Assembly (NCBI RefSeq): GCF_016908115.1
Contig: NZ_JAFBDH010000003.1
Location: 62,001 to 126,000 of the forward strand
Length of the DNA: 64,000 nt
Direction of reading: 5' to 3'
From: Peptoniphilus gorbachii
GTDB taxonomy: Bacteria > Bacillota > Clostridia > Tissierellales > Peptoniphilaceae
Part shown: positions 1-9,162 of the stretch, piece by piece
Numbering within the stretch: the first letter of the stretch is position 1
Layout of the letters: every line of letters starts with the position of its first letter
Translations under genes and position numbers: made by a program
The notes under the pieces: generated by a model
Told to the model about the DNA's origin: nothing
The model's input: only the letters and a program-made list of their open reading frames with translations
Database searches by the model: none

Positions 1-495
1 GTGGGGACTTTTATTAGAATTCCCATACCGGTTTTACCCTTTACCTTGCAACTTTTATTTACTATGCTTGCAGGTTTACTTTTAGGTCCAGAACTTGGTG
101 CAATTTGTGTTCTTGTTTACATAATTTTGGGTCTAATAGGACTTCCAGTTTTCACAGAGGGTGGAGGATTTGGATATATCTTTAAGCCTACTTTTGGATA
201 CATAGTTGGCTTTGCAGTGGGTGCCTACGCTACAGGAAAAATTGCAAATAAAGAAAAGAGACCAGACATGAAAAGACTTCTTACTGCAAACTTCGTGGGA
301 CTAGCTATAGTTTACATATTTGGCATGGTTTACTATTACTTTATCAGCAATTTTTATTTGGCATCTCCAATTGGAGTAAAGGCAATTATAATTTACTGCT
401 TCCTACTTGCAGTGCCAGGAGATATATTTTTGTGTTTTGTGGGAGCTTTTCTCGGCAAGAGATTAATCCCAATTGTAAATAAGAGCTATAACTAA
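1..495 (+). CDS. bioY: Biotin ECF transporter S component BioY (5' end outside window)
   Basis: Membrane substrate-binding (S) subunit of an energy-coupling-factor biotin importer. The visible 164 residues hold about five hydrophobic segments and the BioY signature IPIPVLPFTLQ, followed by a small-residue helix (MLAGLLLGPELGA) and the loop EGGGFGYIFKPTFGY. BioY proteins are usually about 180-190 residues with one helix before the IPIP motif, so roughly 20 residues should lie upstream; the GTG at position 1 is probably internal. It is 10 bp from bioD and so part of a bioY-bioD-bioA operon. Any BirA operator would lie upstream, outside the window. Family assignment is firm; the 5' end is not visible. 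Confidence 0.93.
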   Translation: MGTFIRIPIPVLPFTLQLLFTMLAGLLLGPELGAICVLVYIILGLIGLPVFTEGGGFGYIFKPTFGYIVGFAVGAYATGKIANKEKRPDMKRLLTANFVGLAIVYIFGMVYYYFISNFYLASPIGVKAIIIYCFLLAVPGDIFLCFVGAFLGKRLIPIVNKSYN

Positions 496-505
496 GGAGA
501 AAAAA

Positions 506-1189
506 ATGAGTAAAAATATTTTTGTAACAGGAACAGGAACTGAAATTGGAAAGACCTATGTTGCAGGTCTATTAGTAAAAAAATTAGCTGAAGCCGAAGC
601 TAAATCTTATTACTACAAGGCTGCCATGAGTGGAAATGTAAGAGATAAAAATGGAAAATTAATTCCAGGAGATGCAAAATTTGTAAAAGATTTTGCAAAT
701 ATAGATGAGCCACTTGATGAAATGTGCCACTATGTTTATGAAAATGCTTATTCTCCACACTTGGCAGCAAGAATAGAAGGCGGTCCTATTGATTTGGATT
801 TTGTAATAGAAAAATTTGATGAATTAAAGGAAAAATGTGACTTCATAACTTTAGAAGGATCTGGTGGAATTTTGTGTCCCCTAAGATATGATGAAGAAAA
901 AATTTTCTTAGAAGACTTTATAAAAAAATGTGGTCTTTCATCAATAATTGTAGCTGATGCAGGTCTTGGAACAATAAACAGTGTAGTCTTAACTGCTTTT
1001 TATATGAAGGAAAAGGGCATGAAGGTCAAGGGAATAATTTTTAACAATTACATTCCTGGCGATGTTATGCAAGAAGATAACATTAAGATGTGTGAAATCA
1101 TGAGCGGTCTTAAAGTTCTTGCCTGTGTGAAAAAGGGCGATAAAGACCTTGATATTGATCTAGAAGTTTTAAAAGAAATTTATGAATAG
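506..1189 (+). CDS. bioD: Dethiobiotin synthetase BioD
   Basis: Cytosolic ATP-dependent carboxylase that closes the ureido ring of 7,8-diaminopelargonate to give dethiobiotin, the penultimate step of biotin synthesis. The P-loop GTGTEIGKTYV is at residues 8-18, the substrate-side lysine motif YYKAAMSGN follows near residue 37, and a Gly-rich loop LEGSGGILCP lies near residue 118. Its 227 residues are normal for the family. The start has AAGGAG seven bases upstream. It is followed after 8 bp by bioA, which supplies its substrate. No bioB, bioF or bioW is visible in the window. Confidence 0.95.
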   Translation: MSKNIFVTGTGTEIGKTYVAGLLVKKLAEAEAKSYYYKAAMSGNVRDKNGKLIPGDAKFVKDFANIDEPLDEMCHYVYENAYSPHLAARIEGGPIDLDFVIEKFDELKEKCDFITLEGSGGILCPLRYDEEKIFLEDFIKKCGLSSIIVADAGLGTINSVVLTAFYMKEKGMKVKGIIFNNYIPGDVMQEDNIKMCEIMSGLKVLACVKKGDKDLDIDLEVLKEIYE

Positions 1190-1197
1190 GAGTTATT

Positions 1198-2400
1198 ATG
1201 ATTTGGTATCCTTATGAACAAATGAAAACCATGAAGCCACCCTACAAGGTAATTGATGCCAAGGGAATATATCTTTACACAAAAGATAATAAAATGATTG
1301 ACTCTGTATCTTCTTGGTGGAGCAATATTTACGGCTACAAAAATGAAAAGTTAAATGAAGCAATTATAAATCAAGTGAATAAATTTTCTCATGTAATGCT
1401 TGGTGGTCTCACTCACGATCCAGTGGAAAAACTTTCGAATAAATTAAAAGAATTTTTGCCAGGTGATTTGGACTATCCCTTCTTCTCTGATTCTGGATCA
1501 GTTTCAGTTGAAGTTGCCTTAAAGATGGCACTTCAATTTTACATGAATAAGGGTGAAGAAAATAGAACTATGGTCCTTGCCCTTAACCACGCTTATCATG
1601 GCGATACTTTTAAAACTATGGAAGTTGGCGACGACGAAGACTATCACTTTGTCCTAGAAGCCTATGGCAAAAGCAAATATGTAGTTCACATTCCAACAGA
1701 AATTCCTGCCCTAGAAAAAGCCTTTGAAGAATATGGAGACAAATTAAATTCTTTTATAGTTGAACCACTTTTACAAGGTGCAGGCGGCATGAGAATGTAT
1801 GATATTTCTTTTCTTGAAAGAGCGAGAGAACTTTGCGACGAATATAAGGTGCTTTTGATTTTTGATGAAGTTGCAACTGGATTTGGAAGAACGGGTAATA
1901 GATTTGTTGCAGACTTAGTTTTGCCGGATATAATTTGCCTTGGAAAGGCATTAACTGGTGGCTATATTGGTCACGCAGCAACTGTTGCCAATAAAAAAGT
2001 TTTTGACGCCTTTTATGATGATGAGCCTACTCACGCCCTAATGCATGGTCCAACTTTTATGGGAAATCCCCTTGCCTGTGCAGTTTCTCTTCGTGCAATA
2101 GAAATTTTTGAAGAAGAAAATTTCATGGACAAAATTAAGAGAATTGAAGAAATTGAAAAAGAAGAGATGGAAGGATTTTCTCATCCAAAGATAGAAGAAG
2201 TGCGTGTAATGGGTGGATGTGTATGTATTGAATTAAAAGATGGAAAAGATATAGAAGGTTTCCAAGAATTTGCCTACGAAAGAGGAGTCTTTGCAAGACC
2301 ATTTTTAAAATATATTTACAGCATGGTTCCCTATGTCATAAAGGAAGACGAACTTAGAAAAGTTATGAGAACTATGAAAGAATGGTTTGAAAATAAATAA
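1198..2400 (+). CDS. bioA: Adenosylmethionine-8-amino-7-oxononanoate aminotransferase BioA
   Basis: PLP-dependent class III aminotransferase converting 8-amino-7-oxononanoate (KAPA) to 7,8-diaminopelargonate (DAPA), normally with S-adenosylmethionine as amino donor. Visible signatures: the N-terminal WYPYEQM and SSWWSNIYGY, DSGSVSVEVALKMA for cofactor phosphate binding, the FDEVATGFGRTG aspartate, and the Schiff-base lysine in LGKALTGGYIG. At 400 residues it is slightly shorter than typical BioA (about 430-450), with a compact C terminus. It is the last gene of the biotin operon, 8 bp after bioD, and is followed by an intrinsic terminator. Confidence 0.95.
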   Translation: MIWYPYEQMKTMKPPYKVIDAKGIYLYTKDNKMIDSVSSWWSNIYGYKNEKLNEAIINQVNKFSHVMLGGLTHDPVEKLSNKLKEFLPGDLDYPFFSDSGSVSVEVALKMALQFYMNKGEENRTMVLALNHAYHGDTFKTMEVGDDEDYHFVLEAYGKSKYVVHIPTEIPALEKAFEEYGDKLNSFIVEPLLQGAGGMRMYDISFLERARELCDEYKVLLIFDEVATGFGRTGNRFVADLVLPDIICLGKALTGGYIGHAATVANKKVFDAFYDDEPTHALMHGPTFMGNPLACAVSLRAIEIFEEENFMDKIKRIEEIEKEEMEGFSHPKIEEVRVMGGCVCIELKDGKDIEGFQEFAYERGVFARPFLKYIYSMVPYVIKEDELRKVMRTMKEWFENK

Positions 2401-2412
2401 ATTACTTTAATG

Positions 2413-2440
2413 ATCCCTGATTAATATCGGGGATTTTTTA
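2413..2440 (+). terminator. Terminator of the biotin operon
   Basis: A 9-bp stem (ATCCCTGAT paired with ATCGGGGAT, one G-U) with a 4-base loop at 2413-2434, followed directly by a T run. It lies 12 bp after the bioA stop. Confidence 0.85.
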
Positions 2441-2570
2441 TAAAAATTTTTATAAAGATATAGAGTTTTATTATTTTAATATTAAATGGAAATAATTTTG
2501 ATTTTATTAACTATATGTTAAAATAAGGAGGTAAAGGATTTCTAAGCAAAATGACAAGGAGGATATTATC

Positions 2571-3467
2571 ATGAAAAAATTATATGCACCAAAGGGAATC
2601 ATTCCTGCACCACCTACACCTTTTACAAAGGATGACAAAATTAACGAAGAAGAATATAAGCGCTTATTAAATTATGACATTGAAAGAGGAGTTCATTGTA
2701 TTTGTGTTGGAGGTAGTACAGGTGAATGGTCTACAATGTCAATAGAGGAACGCAAGCAACTTTTTAAAATTGCAGCAGAGGCTATTGGGGATAGAATTCC
2801 AAAAATGGCAACTACGGGATGTCATAGTTTAAGTAAAACTCTTGAACTAACACAGTATGCTGTTGATTTAGGATATGAAAGTATCCTTTTAGTTACACCC
2901 CACTATTTACAACCAGGCTTTGAAGCTACAAAAGATTATTACAGAAAAGTTGCAGAAACTTTTCCAAATTTGGCAGTATGTATATATAATGTTCCACATA
3001 ATACAAATGTAGAATTGCCCGTTGAAGATATAATTGAATTGGCGAAGGTCCCTAATATTACAGGAATGAAACATTGCACTGATCCAACTCTTACAAATAA
3101 AGTAATTGAAGGAACAAAAAATGATTACTTTGAAAGTGCAACAGGTCGTGAAAATATGATACTTGCAAATTTATGTCAAGGTGGAAGTGGTGGCGTAGGA
3201 GTTATGTGTACAATCGTGCCACAAGAATTGGTAAAGATGTATGATTTATTAATGGAAAATAATTGGAAGGAAGCTTTAAAAATTGATGAATCTTTAAGAA
3301 GATTATCTATTTTAATTGAATCTGAACCAAATCCTGCTCCCGTTAAAGAGGTGCTAAATTTGTTGGGCTTTGACTTTGGAGCACCACGTCTTCCACTTCG
3401 TCCTTGTAGCAAAGAGCTTAGAGAAGAAATACGAAAGGAATTAATTAAACTTGGATATGAAGTTTAA
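2571..3467 (+). CDS. DapA-family (dihydrodipicolinate synthase / N-acetylneuraminate lyase) aldolase
   Basis: TIM-barrel class I aldolase of the DHDPS/NAL superfamily, 298 residues, the normal length. The Schiff-base lysine is K167 in TGMKHC, the catalytic tyrosine Y139 in YNVPHNT, and the pyruvate-binding loop reads GGSTGEW rather than the GTTGE of true DHDPS. The arginine that DHDPS uses to bind the aspartate semialdehyde carboxylate (in YNVPxRT) is replaced by Asn144. The C-terminal EPNPAPVKEVLNLLG and RLPLRP are DapA-like. It stands alone between two terminators, with no lysine-pathway or sialic-acid gene nearby. Membership of the superfamily is firm; a pyruvate-dependent aldolase or decarboxylating lyase of unknown substrate is safer than DapA. 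It has AAGGAGG ahead of the ATG. Confidence 0.8.
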   Translation: MKKLYAPKGIIPAPPTPFTKDDKINEEEYKRLLNYDIERGVHCICVGGSTGEWSTMSIEERKQLFKIAAEAIGDRIPKMATTGCHSLSKTLELTQYAVDLGYESILLVTPHYLQPGFEATKDYYRKVAETFPNLAVCIYNVPHNTNVELPVEDIIELAKVPNITGMKHCTDPTLTNKVIEGTKNDYFESATGRENMILANLCQGGSGGVGVMCTIVPQELVKMYDLLMENNWKEALKIDESLRRLSILIESEPNPAPVKEVLNLLGFDFGAPRLPLRPCSKELREEIRKELIKLGYEV

Positions 3468-3503
3468 TTAAAAATTCTATTTTCTTAGATTAATATTTAA
3501 TCG

Positions 3504-3548
3504 AAAAAAGATACTTACTATAAATTCTTATAGGAGTATCTTTTTTTT
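3504..3548 (+). terminator. Terminator after the DapA-family gene
   Basis: Long hairpin with a 12-bp outer stem (3504-3515 with 3535-3546, AAAAAAGATACT / AGTATCTTTTTT) ending in an eight-T run. The A-rich 5' arm could also make it act on the other strand. Confidence 0.85.
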
Positions 3549-3597
3549 ATTTAACAAATTTTATTTTGCGAAAAAAATAATAATAAAATTGTCCCAC

Positions 3598-3625
3598 TTT
3601 ACAAATTCTTTACTTTCTATATATT
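3598..3625 (+). promoter_or_regulatory. Candidate promoter of the ABC importer operon
   Basis: TTTACA (3598-3603), 16-bp spacer, TATATT (3620-3625), about 50 bp upstream of the TTG start. Both boxes are near consensus. Confidence 0.5.
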
Positions 3626-3676
3626 TTTTCTATTTAATTAATAAGTAGAATGGTTGAGGTGAAAGGAGGAGGGGAA

Positions 3677-4753
3677 TTGTCCAAAATTAGCTTAAAAAAT
3701 ATTTGCAAGAAGTATGAAGAAAATGAAGATTATTCTGTAAAAGATTTTTCTATTGACATAAAAGAAAATGAATTTATCGTCTTTGTTGGTCCTTCAGGTT
3801 GCGGCAAGTCCACTAGTCTAAGAATGATTGCAGGTCTTGAAGACATAACTAGCGGAGAACTTTACATTGATGGAAAATTATCCAATGATCTTGCCCCAAA
3901 GGATAGGAACATTGCTATGGTTTTTCAGTCTTACGCACTTTATCCTCATTTATCTGTCTACGACAACATAGCTTTTGGATTAAAAATCAGAAAACTTGAC
4001 AAGAAAATAATTGATGAGAAAGTTAGAAGCACTGCTGAAATTTTAAATCTTACAAATTACTTAAATAGAAAGCCAAAGGATCTTTCTGGAGGACAAATGC
4101 AAAGAGTTGCCTTGGGAAGAGCAATTGTAAAGGAATCTGACATTTTCTTAATGGATGAACCTCTATCAAACTTAGATGCAAAATTAAGAGTTGAAATGAG
4201 AGAAGAAATTGTAAATTTAAAAAACAAGTTGGGTTCTACTGTTATTTATGTAACTCACGATCAAACTGAGGCAATGACAATGGCAACAAGAATTGTCTGC
4301 TTAAATGATGGAATAATTCAACAAATTGGAAGCCCAAGAGAACTTTATACTAATCCAATTAATGCCTTTGTGGCAGGATTTTTAGGGTCTCCTGCAATGA
4401 ATTTTATTGAGGGAAAAATAAAGGATAAGATCTTTTATGACAAGGAAGAAAATAAAATTTTAAGTGGAATAGATTTAGAAGATGGCTTAGTAACTCTTGG
4501 CATAAGACCAGAATCTATTGAACTTTCAAGAGATGAAGGCATGCCTTTTAGCGTCAATTTAATTGAACTTTTGGGGTCTGATTATAATATTTCTGGCAAA
4601 TTATTTGACAATAAAATAATTTTAAAATGCGACCTTGAAAAAAATCCAAAAGACAATGGAGAACTTTTTGTAAAAATCCCAAGAGATAAGGCTTATTTCT
4701 TTGACAGGAATTCTGGAGACAGAATTTTTATAGGTGAAAACTATGAGAGTTAG
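3677..4753 (+). CDS. ABC transporter ATP-binding protein, MalK/UgpC/MsmK type
   Basis: Energising ATPase of a CUT1-type importer for sugars or sugar phosphates. It has Walker A GPSGCGKST, Q-loop VFQSYALYPH, the signature LSGGQMQRVALGRA, Walker B IFLMDEPLSNLD and H-loop THDQTEAM, followed by a C-terminal TOBE/regulatory domain of about 130 residues (MalK-like). I start it at TTG 3677, which has AGGAGG at 3664-3669 with 7-bp spacing; the in-frame ATG at 3650 has no ribosome-binding site and would translate through that site. The result is 358 residues, usual for the family. It is first in an operon with two permeases and a lipoprotein. Confidence 0.92.
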   Translation: MSKISLKNICKKYEENEDYSVKDFSIDIKENEFIVFVGPSGCGKSTSLRMIAGLEDITSGELYIDGKLSNDLAPKDRNIAMVFQSYALYPHLSVYDNIAFGLKIRKLDKKIIDEKVRSTAEILNLTNYLNRKPKDLSGGQMQRVALGRAIVKESDIFLMDEPLSNLDAKLRVEMREEIVNLKNKLGSTVIYVTHDQTEAMTMATRIVCLNDGIIQQIGSPRELYTNPINAFVAGFLGSPAMNFIEGKIKDKIFYDKEENKILSGIDLEDGLVTLGIRPESIELSRDEGMPFSVNLIELLGSDYNISGKLFDNKIILKCDLEKNPKDNGELFVKIPRDKAYFFDRNSGDRIFIGENYES

Positions 4754-5636
4754 TGGAAGAAAGTCTTATGAGAGAAGGCTTGGACTTAAAGAATTTTTTA
4801 TTTATTTTTTTATTCCCTTAGCCCCACTTATAATTTTTTGGTTTTTGCCAATGCTTGCATCCCTTCTAATTTCCTTTACAAATTGGAATTATGTAAGTCC
4901 CAATTTTGACTTAGTTGGAGTAGAAAATTACAAATACATCTTGCAAGATGATTTTTTTTGGCAAGCATTAAAAAACACCCTTGTCTTTGGAATTGGAACT
5001 CTTGTGCCTGTATTATTTTTTGGATTTGTATTTGCGCTTTTTCTCCAAGGAAATTTTAGGGGAAAGGTAATTTATCAGGGATTTTTGTTTTCACCTTGGG
5101 TCACTCCCATGGTTGCCATGTCAATTGTTTGGTCCTGGATGTTAAGAGGGGATGTTGGTCTTATAAATAGGTGCCTTGCCATGATTGGTATAAGTGGACC
5201 TGACTGGTTATCTAATGAAAATACAGCAATGATAGCTGTAATTATAGTAACTATTTGGAAAAACTCTGGCTGGGCAATGTTATTTTACACCGATGCCATG
5301 AGCAAGATTCCCAATAGTTTATTTGAAGTGGGCAAGCTTGAAGGAATAAATATTTTTGAAAAAATAAAATATATTTATTTTCCAATGACAAAGAGGACAA
5401 CTTTTTTTCTATTAATTATGAATTTAATCACATCAATTCAAGCCTATGATCAGTTTTCAGTTTTAACAAGAGGTGGACCTGCTGGCTCCACAAGGACACT
5501 TTTATATCTGTTTTATCAAATGGCCTTTGAAGAGTTTAATATGGGAAAGGCAAGTGCAGTGTCACTTATTATTGTTTTAATTACTGCAATTCTTTCTCTT
5601 CTTATGATTTTTATGAGAAAGAAGGTAGAATCATGA
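4743..5636 (+). CDS. Sugar-type ABC transporter permease, MalF/UgpA family
   Basis: Inner-membrane permease of a CUT1 importer with six predicted transmembrane segments, about 297 residues. The EAA coupling loop reads EVGKLEGINIFEKIKYIYFP near residue 200, where the ATPase docks. It overlaps the end of the ATPase gene. The ATG at 4743 is preferred because AGGTGA sits 5 bp upstream; GTG at 4734 in frame is an alternative. It is translationally coupled to the second permease by an ATGA overlap. Confidence 0.9.
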   Translation: MRVSGRKSYERRLGLKEFFIYFFIPLAPLIIFWFLPMLASLLISFTNWNYVSPNFDLVGVENYKYILQDDFFWQALKNTLVFGIGTLVPVLFFGFVFALFLQGNFRGKVIYQGFLFSPWVTPMVAMSIVWSWMLRGDVGLINRCLAMIGISGPDWLSNENTAMIAVIIVTIWKNSGWAMLFYTDAMSKIPNSLFEVGKLEGINIFEKIKYIYFPMTKRTTFFLLIMNLITSIQAYDQFSVLTRGGPAGSTRTLLYLFYQMAFEEFNMGKASAVSLIIVLITAILSLLMIFMRKKVES

Positions 5637-6454
5637 TGAAAAAAATAGGTAGACATTTTGTTCTCATAATTTTATCAATAATTACATTTTTTCCACTAAT
5701 GTGGATGATGTCAAATTCTTTTAAAACTACAGAATCTATTATGCGAAAGCCTCTTAGCTTTATGCCAGATTTTTTAGATTTGAGAAATTTTATAGGAGCT
5801 TTAAATTTAGCGCCCTTTGATTTATATATTATAAATTCAATTGTCACATCAATAGTAATAGTTATTCTTCAAATTATAACTGGAGTAATGCTTGCCTATG
5901 GTATGTATAGATTTTCTTTTAAACTGAGAGGTCTAATGTTTAAGGGTATACTTTTAACTTATATGCTTCCAGCTGCCACAACTTATGTGCCAAGTTATGT
6001 AATACTTGCAAAATTAAATTTAATAGACACTTTATCTGGGATTATTATTTCCAATGCAGTGGCAGTTTTTACAATTTATATGCTCTATAACACTTTTAAA
6101 GAAGTGCCAAAAGAGTTAATAGAAGCTGCTGAGATGGACGGTGCCAGTGATTTGGACATACTTTTAAAGGTGGTCCTTCCAATTTCAAAATCGACAATAC
6201 TTACAAATGCCTTAATTCAATTTGTAACAATGTATAACAATTACATGTGGCCTTCACTTATTACAAATTCAAAGTCAAAGTATTTGATAAGCGTGGGTTT
6301 AAATAAATTTTTCACATCACAGGGAAATTTTGGTGAAAATTTGCCCCTTTTAATGGCGGGCAACACTATTTCAGTTCTTCCTCTTTTAATTCTATTTATT
6401 GTTTTACAAAAGTGGTTTATAAAGGGAATTTCTGATAGCGGTATTAAGGGTTAA
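5633..6454 (+). CDS. Sugar-type ABC transporter permease, MalG/UgpE family
   Basis: Second permease subunit, 273 residues, six transmembrane segments and an EAA loop (IEAAEMDGASDLDILLKVVLP) near residue 160. The start overlaps the stop of the first permease (ATGATGA). It pairs with the upstream permease to form the heterodimeric channel. The next gene is the solute-binding lipoprotein, 34 bp downstream behind AAGGAG. Confidence 0.9.
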   Translation: MMKKIGRHFVLIILSIITFFPLMWMMSNSFKTTESIMRKPLSFMPDFLDLRNFIGALNLAPFDLYIINSIVTSIVIVILQIITGVMLAYGMYRFSFKLRGLMFKGILLTYMLPAATTYVPSYVILAKLNLIDTLSGIIISNAVAVFTIYMLYNTFKEVPKELIEAAEMDGASDLDILLKVVLPISKSTILTNALIQFVTMYNNYMWPSLITNSKSKYLISVGLNKFFTSQGNFGENLPLLMAGNTISVLPLLILFIVLQKWFIKGISDSGIKG

Positions 6455-6488
6455 TATTAATTAACATAAAAAATTTAAAGGAGAAAAA

Positions 6489-7793
6489 ATGAAAAAATTA
6501 TTCAAAACAGCATTAATTATGCTATGCGGACTTATGCTTTTTACAGGCTGCTCTAGCTCTGCAAAAAATGCAATGAAGACAGAAGAAAAAACAGCAGATT
6601 CAAAGGGAAGAACTGAAATTCAATTTTGGTATGGACTTGGATCAGTTGCTGGCGAAACTATGGAAGAAATTATTAAGGAATTTAACGAATCACAAGACAA
6701 GGTAACAGTTGTTGGAGTTCAACAAGCTGACTACAATGAAACTTTTCAAAAGGTTCAAGCAGCTATTGCAGCTAAAGAACCACCAGCAGTTTATATTGGC
6801 TCAAACATTGAATTAAGAGTTAAAGATGGAATGCTTGCAGATTTAACAAAATACATGGATGACAGAACTCCTCTTGATGATTATCTAGATGTATTTATGA
6901 AACCAGCAATTGTAGACAAAAAGGTTTATGGTTTCCCTGCTTATGGTACAACTCAAGTTATTTATTACAGAAAGGATTTACTTGAAAAAGCAGGTCTTGA
7001 TCCAAAGAAAGTTTATAGCACTTGGGAAAATACTTTTAAATATTCAAAAGAAATTCAAGACAAGGGCATAGCAAAATGGGGACACCTTGTAATGTATAAT
7101 CATGAAAATTTAATGGACCTTGCTCTATCTAATGGTGGAAAAATTTTATCTGATGATGGCAAAAAAGTTTTAATCAACAGCAAGGAATGGGTTGACTCAT
7201 GGAATTTTGTTAGACAACAAATTTTTGAAAATAAAACTACAAAAATTGAATCAGGCGGACAAGGCTGGGAATATTGGTATAGAACTATTGATAATGTAAT
7301 GAATGGAGAAGCTATGTCTTACACTGGTTCATCAGGAGACAAGGGAGATCTTGACTTTACAAAAATTTCTTCTCTCCCACAACCAGGACTTAATGGAAAC
7401 CCAGGAAAGCCAGTAGCAAATGCTCACTCACTTCTTGTGCCTGCAGCAGCTAGTGAAGAACAAAAGAAAGCAGCTTATGAATGGATAGCTTATTTCACAA
7501 GTCCAGAAGTTTCTGCTAAGTGGTCAGAAAAAATTGGTTACATTCCAGTAAGAAAATCTGCAGCAGATGTTGCTGAATATAAAAAATTTATAAAAGAAAA
7601 TCCTTATGCAGGAGTTCCTTATGAACAAGCAATGCACGCATCTCCTGCCTTTATCGACCCAACTGATGGAAAAATTACAGATGCACTTTCAATTGCAGCA
7701 GATAAGGTTGAACTTCAAAATGTAGATGCAAAGACTGCTCTTGACGAAGCAGCAAAAACTGCACAAAAAGCACTTGATGAATTAAACAAATAA
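6489..7793 (+). CDS. Extracellular solute-binding lipoprotein, UgpB/MalE family
   Basis: Lipid-anchored substrate-binding protein of the importer. The signal peptide has a lipobox LFTGC (Cys at about residue 21), then a Ser/Lys-rich linker and a family 1 solute-binding fold (IQFWYGLGS, AYGTTQVIYYRKDLLEKAGLDP, AVANAHSLLVPAAA-type motifs). At 434 residues it is normal for glycerol-3-phosphate or oligosaccharide binders. The linked PHP and HAD phosphoesterase genes favour a phosphorylated ligand such as a glycerophosphodiester, but the ligand cannot be read from the sequence. A strong terminator follows 14 bp after the stop. Confidence 0.9.
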   Translation: MKKLFKTALIMLCGLMLFTGCSSSAKNAMKTEEKTADSKGRTEIQFWYGLGSVAGETMEEIIKEFNESQDKVTVVGVQQADYNETFQKVQAAIAAKEPPAVYIGSNIELRVKDGMLADLTKYMDDRTPLDDYLDVFMKPAIVDKKVYGFPAYGTTQVIYYRKDLLEKAGLDPKKVYSTWENTFKYSKEIQDKGIAKWGHLVMYNHENLMDLALSNGGKILSDDGKKVLINSKEWVDSWNFVRQQIFENKTTKIESGGQGWEYWYRTIDNVMNGEAMSYTGSSGDKGDLDFTKISSLPQPGLNGNPGKPVANAHSLLVPAAASEEQKKAAYEWIAYFTSPEVSAKWSEKIGYIPVRKSAADVAEYKKFIKENPYAGVPYEQAMHASPAFIDPTDGKITDALSIAADKVELQNVDAKTALDEAAKTAQKALDELNK

Positions 7794-7807
7794 AAATTTA
7801 AAAAATC

Positions 7808-7838
7808 AAGCTTTGGGTAATTCCCAAAGCTTTTTTTT
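7808..7838 (+). terminator. Terminator between transporter and phosphoesterase genes
   Basis: Perfect 10-bp stem AAGCTTTGGG / CCCAAAGCTT with a 5-base loop, then eight T in total. It is immediately followed by AAGGAG for the next gene, so some read-through into the PHP gene is likely: no separate promoter fits in the gap. Confidence 0.9.
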
Positions 7839-7848
7839 AAGGAGAAAT

Positions 7849-9162
7849 ATGAAAAATATAATAGAAAATTTAAAAGATGGCTACAGTGAAATTAAATTGA
7901 ATGTAAATTTAGAAGACTTAAATGGGGATTCTCTAAAATTTAGCATAAGGGGAGAAAAATTTTTTATAAGCCTATTTATTTATAGAGATGATAAAATCGT
8001 GGGAAGCATCACTGCAAATAGAGATGTAGAAAGATTTATGGCAAGGGATATTTTAAAATCCTCTAATGGCTTTAAAAATTTAGAAAGTGGGGACTATAGA
8101 ATAACTTATCTTCTTTATAAAGAAGGAGAAGTCCTTTTAAAAATTGAAGATGAAAAAAGTCCCCTTGATGCAATAAAAGAAATTGAAATAGAAAAAGATG
8201 AAATAAAGTGCAGGGAAGAGAAGTGGTATGCTGGAGACTTTCACACTCACACTTTTTATTCTGATGGCAAATTATCACAAGAAGAGAATATAGAAGTTGC
8301 AAAAAAAAGAGGACTTTCATTTTTTTCTCCAACAGACCACAATTTTAATCAGACTAAATTTCCTGACACAGACTTATTAATTATTGAAGGAACAGAAATA
8401 ACATCAAAATTTGGTCATGTAAATGTATTTTTCACTAATAAGTCAGTTTTCGAAAAGCATTCAATTAAGGGGCTTAATAGAGAAGAGTGGATGCTAGAAG
8501 TTTTAAAAGATTTAAAAGGAGAAATATATTCAATAAACCATCCCTTTATGGAAACATATGAATTTTTAGTTGGCGAATATTCTTTAGAGGACTTAAGATT
8601 TATGGAAATAATAAATGATCCAACTTATATGACTTCTATTGATGCCATGGAAAAAGCTTTAAAGGCTTGGGATATACTTCTTAAAAATGGCTACGAAGTC
8701 TATGGAATTGGAGGAAGTGATTCCCATCTTTATCCTAGTGAAAAATATGAAAATGCAGATTATCCATCACTTCTTGGAGATCCAAAGACCTTTATACATG
8801 CAAAAAATCTTTCAAAAGATGAAATAAAAAGATCCATGCTTGCAGGTAAAATTTCTGTATCTCGTGAAAAATTACTTGAACTTAAAAAGATTGGCGACAG
8901 TGAATTTGTCATGGAATTAGAAGAAAATACTTTCCATGGTAAAAAACTTCATATAGAATTAATAGTAGATGGCGAAATTTTTAAAACTTATGAAGATAAT
9001 TTAAAAGTAAATTTAGATTTAGATGAAAATTATCACTATGTAAGGGCAAATGTGAGGTGTGAGGATAAAGAACTTTATGGCTTTACCAATCCCCACTTCT
9101 ACAATTTGGATAAAAGTGAGAAAAAAATAAAAACTTGGAAGGAACTTCAAGACTTACTATGA
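7849..9162 (+). CDS. PHP-domain metal-dependent phosphoesterase (CehA/McbA-like)
   Basis: Cytosolic metallohydrolase, 437 residues. An N-terminal region of about 125 residues (beta-rich, unassigned) precedes a PHP domain with the metal motifs DFHTHTFYSDG (near residue 127), PTDHNF, EGTEIT and the C-terminal GGSDSH. The in-frame TTG at 7813 lies inside the terminator stem, so the real start is ATG 7849 with AAGGAG at 7839-7844. Relatives include phosphodiester and nucleotide phosphoesterases. With the upstream importer and the overlapping HAD gene, a role in breaking down an imported phosphodiester or phosphorylated compound is a reasonable inference. Confidence 0.85.
   Translation: MKNIIENLKDGYSEIKLNVNLEDLNGDSLKFSIRGEKFFISLFIYRDDKIVGSITANRDVERFMARDILKSSNGFKNLESGDYRITYLLYKEGEVLLKIEDEKSPLDAIKEIEIEKDEIKCREEKWYAGDFHTHTFYSDGKLSQEENIEVAKKRGLSFFSPTDHNFNQTKFPDTDLLIIEGTEITSKFGHVNVFFTNKSVFEKHSIKGLNREEWMLEVLKDLKGEIYSINHPFMETYEFLVGEYSLEDLRFMEIINDPTYMTSIDAMEKALKAWDILLKNGYEVYGIGGSDSHLYPSEKYENADYPSLLGDPKTFIHAKNLSKDEIKRSMLAGKISVSREKLLELKKIGDSEFVMELEENTFHGKKLHIELIVDGEIFKTYEDNLKVNLDLDENYHYVRANVRCEDKELYGFTNPHFYNLDKSEKKIKTWKELQDLL

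Noticed and set aside
7813-7848. Upstream TTG start for the PHP-domain gene
   Set aside because: It lies inside the intrinsic terminator at 7808-7838; AAGGAG serves ATG 7849.
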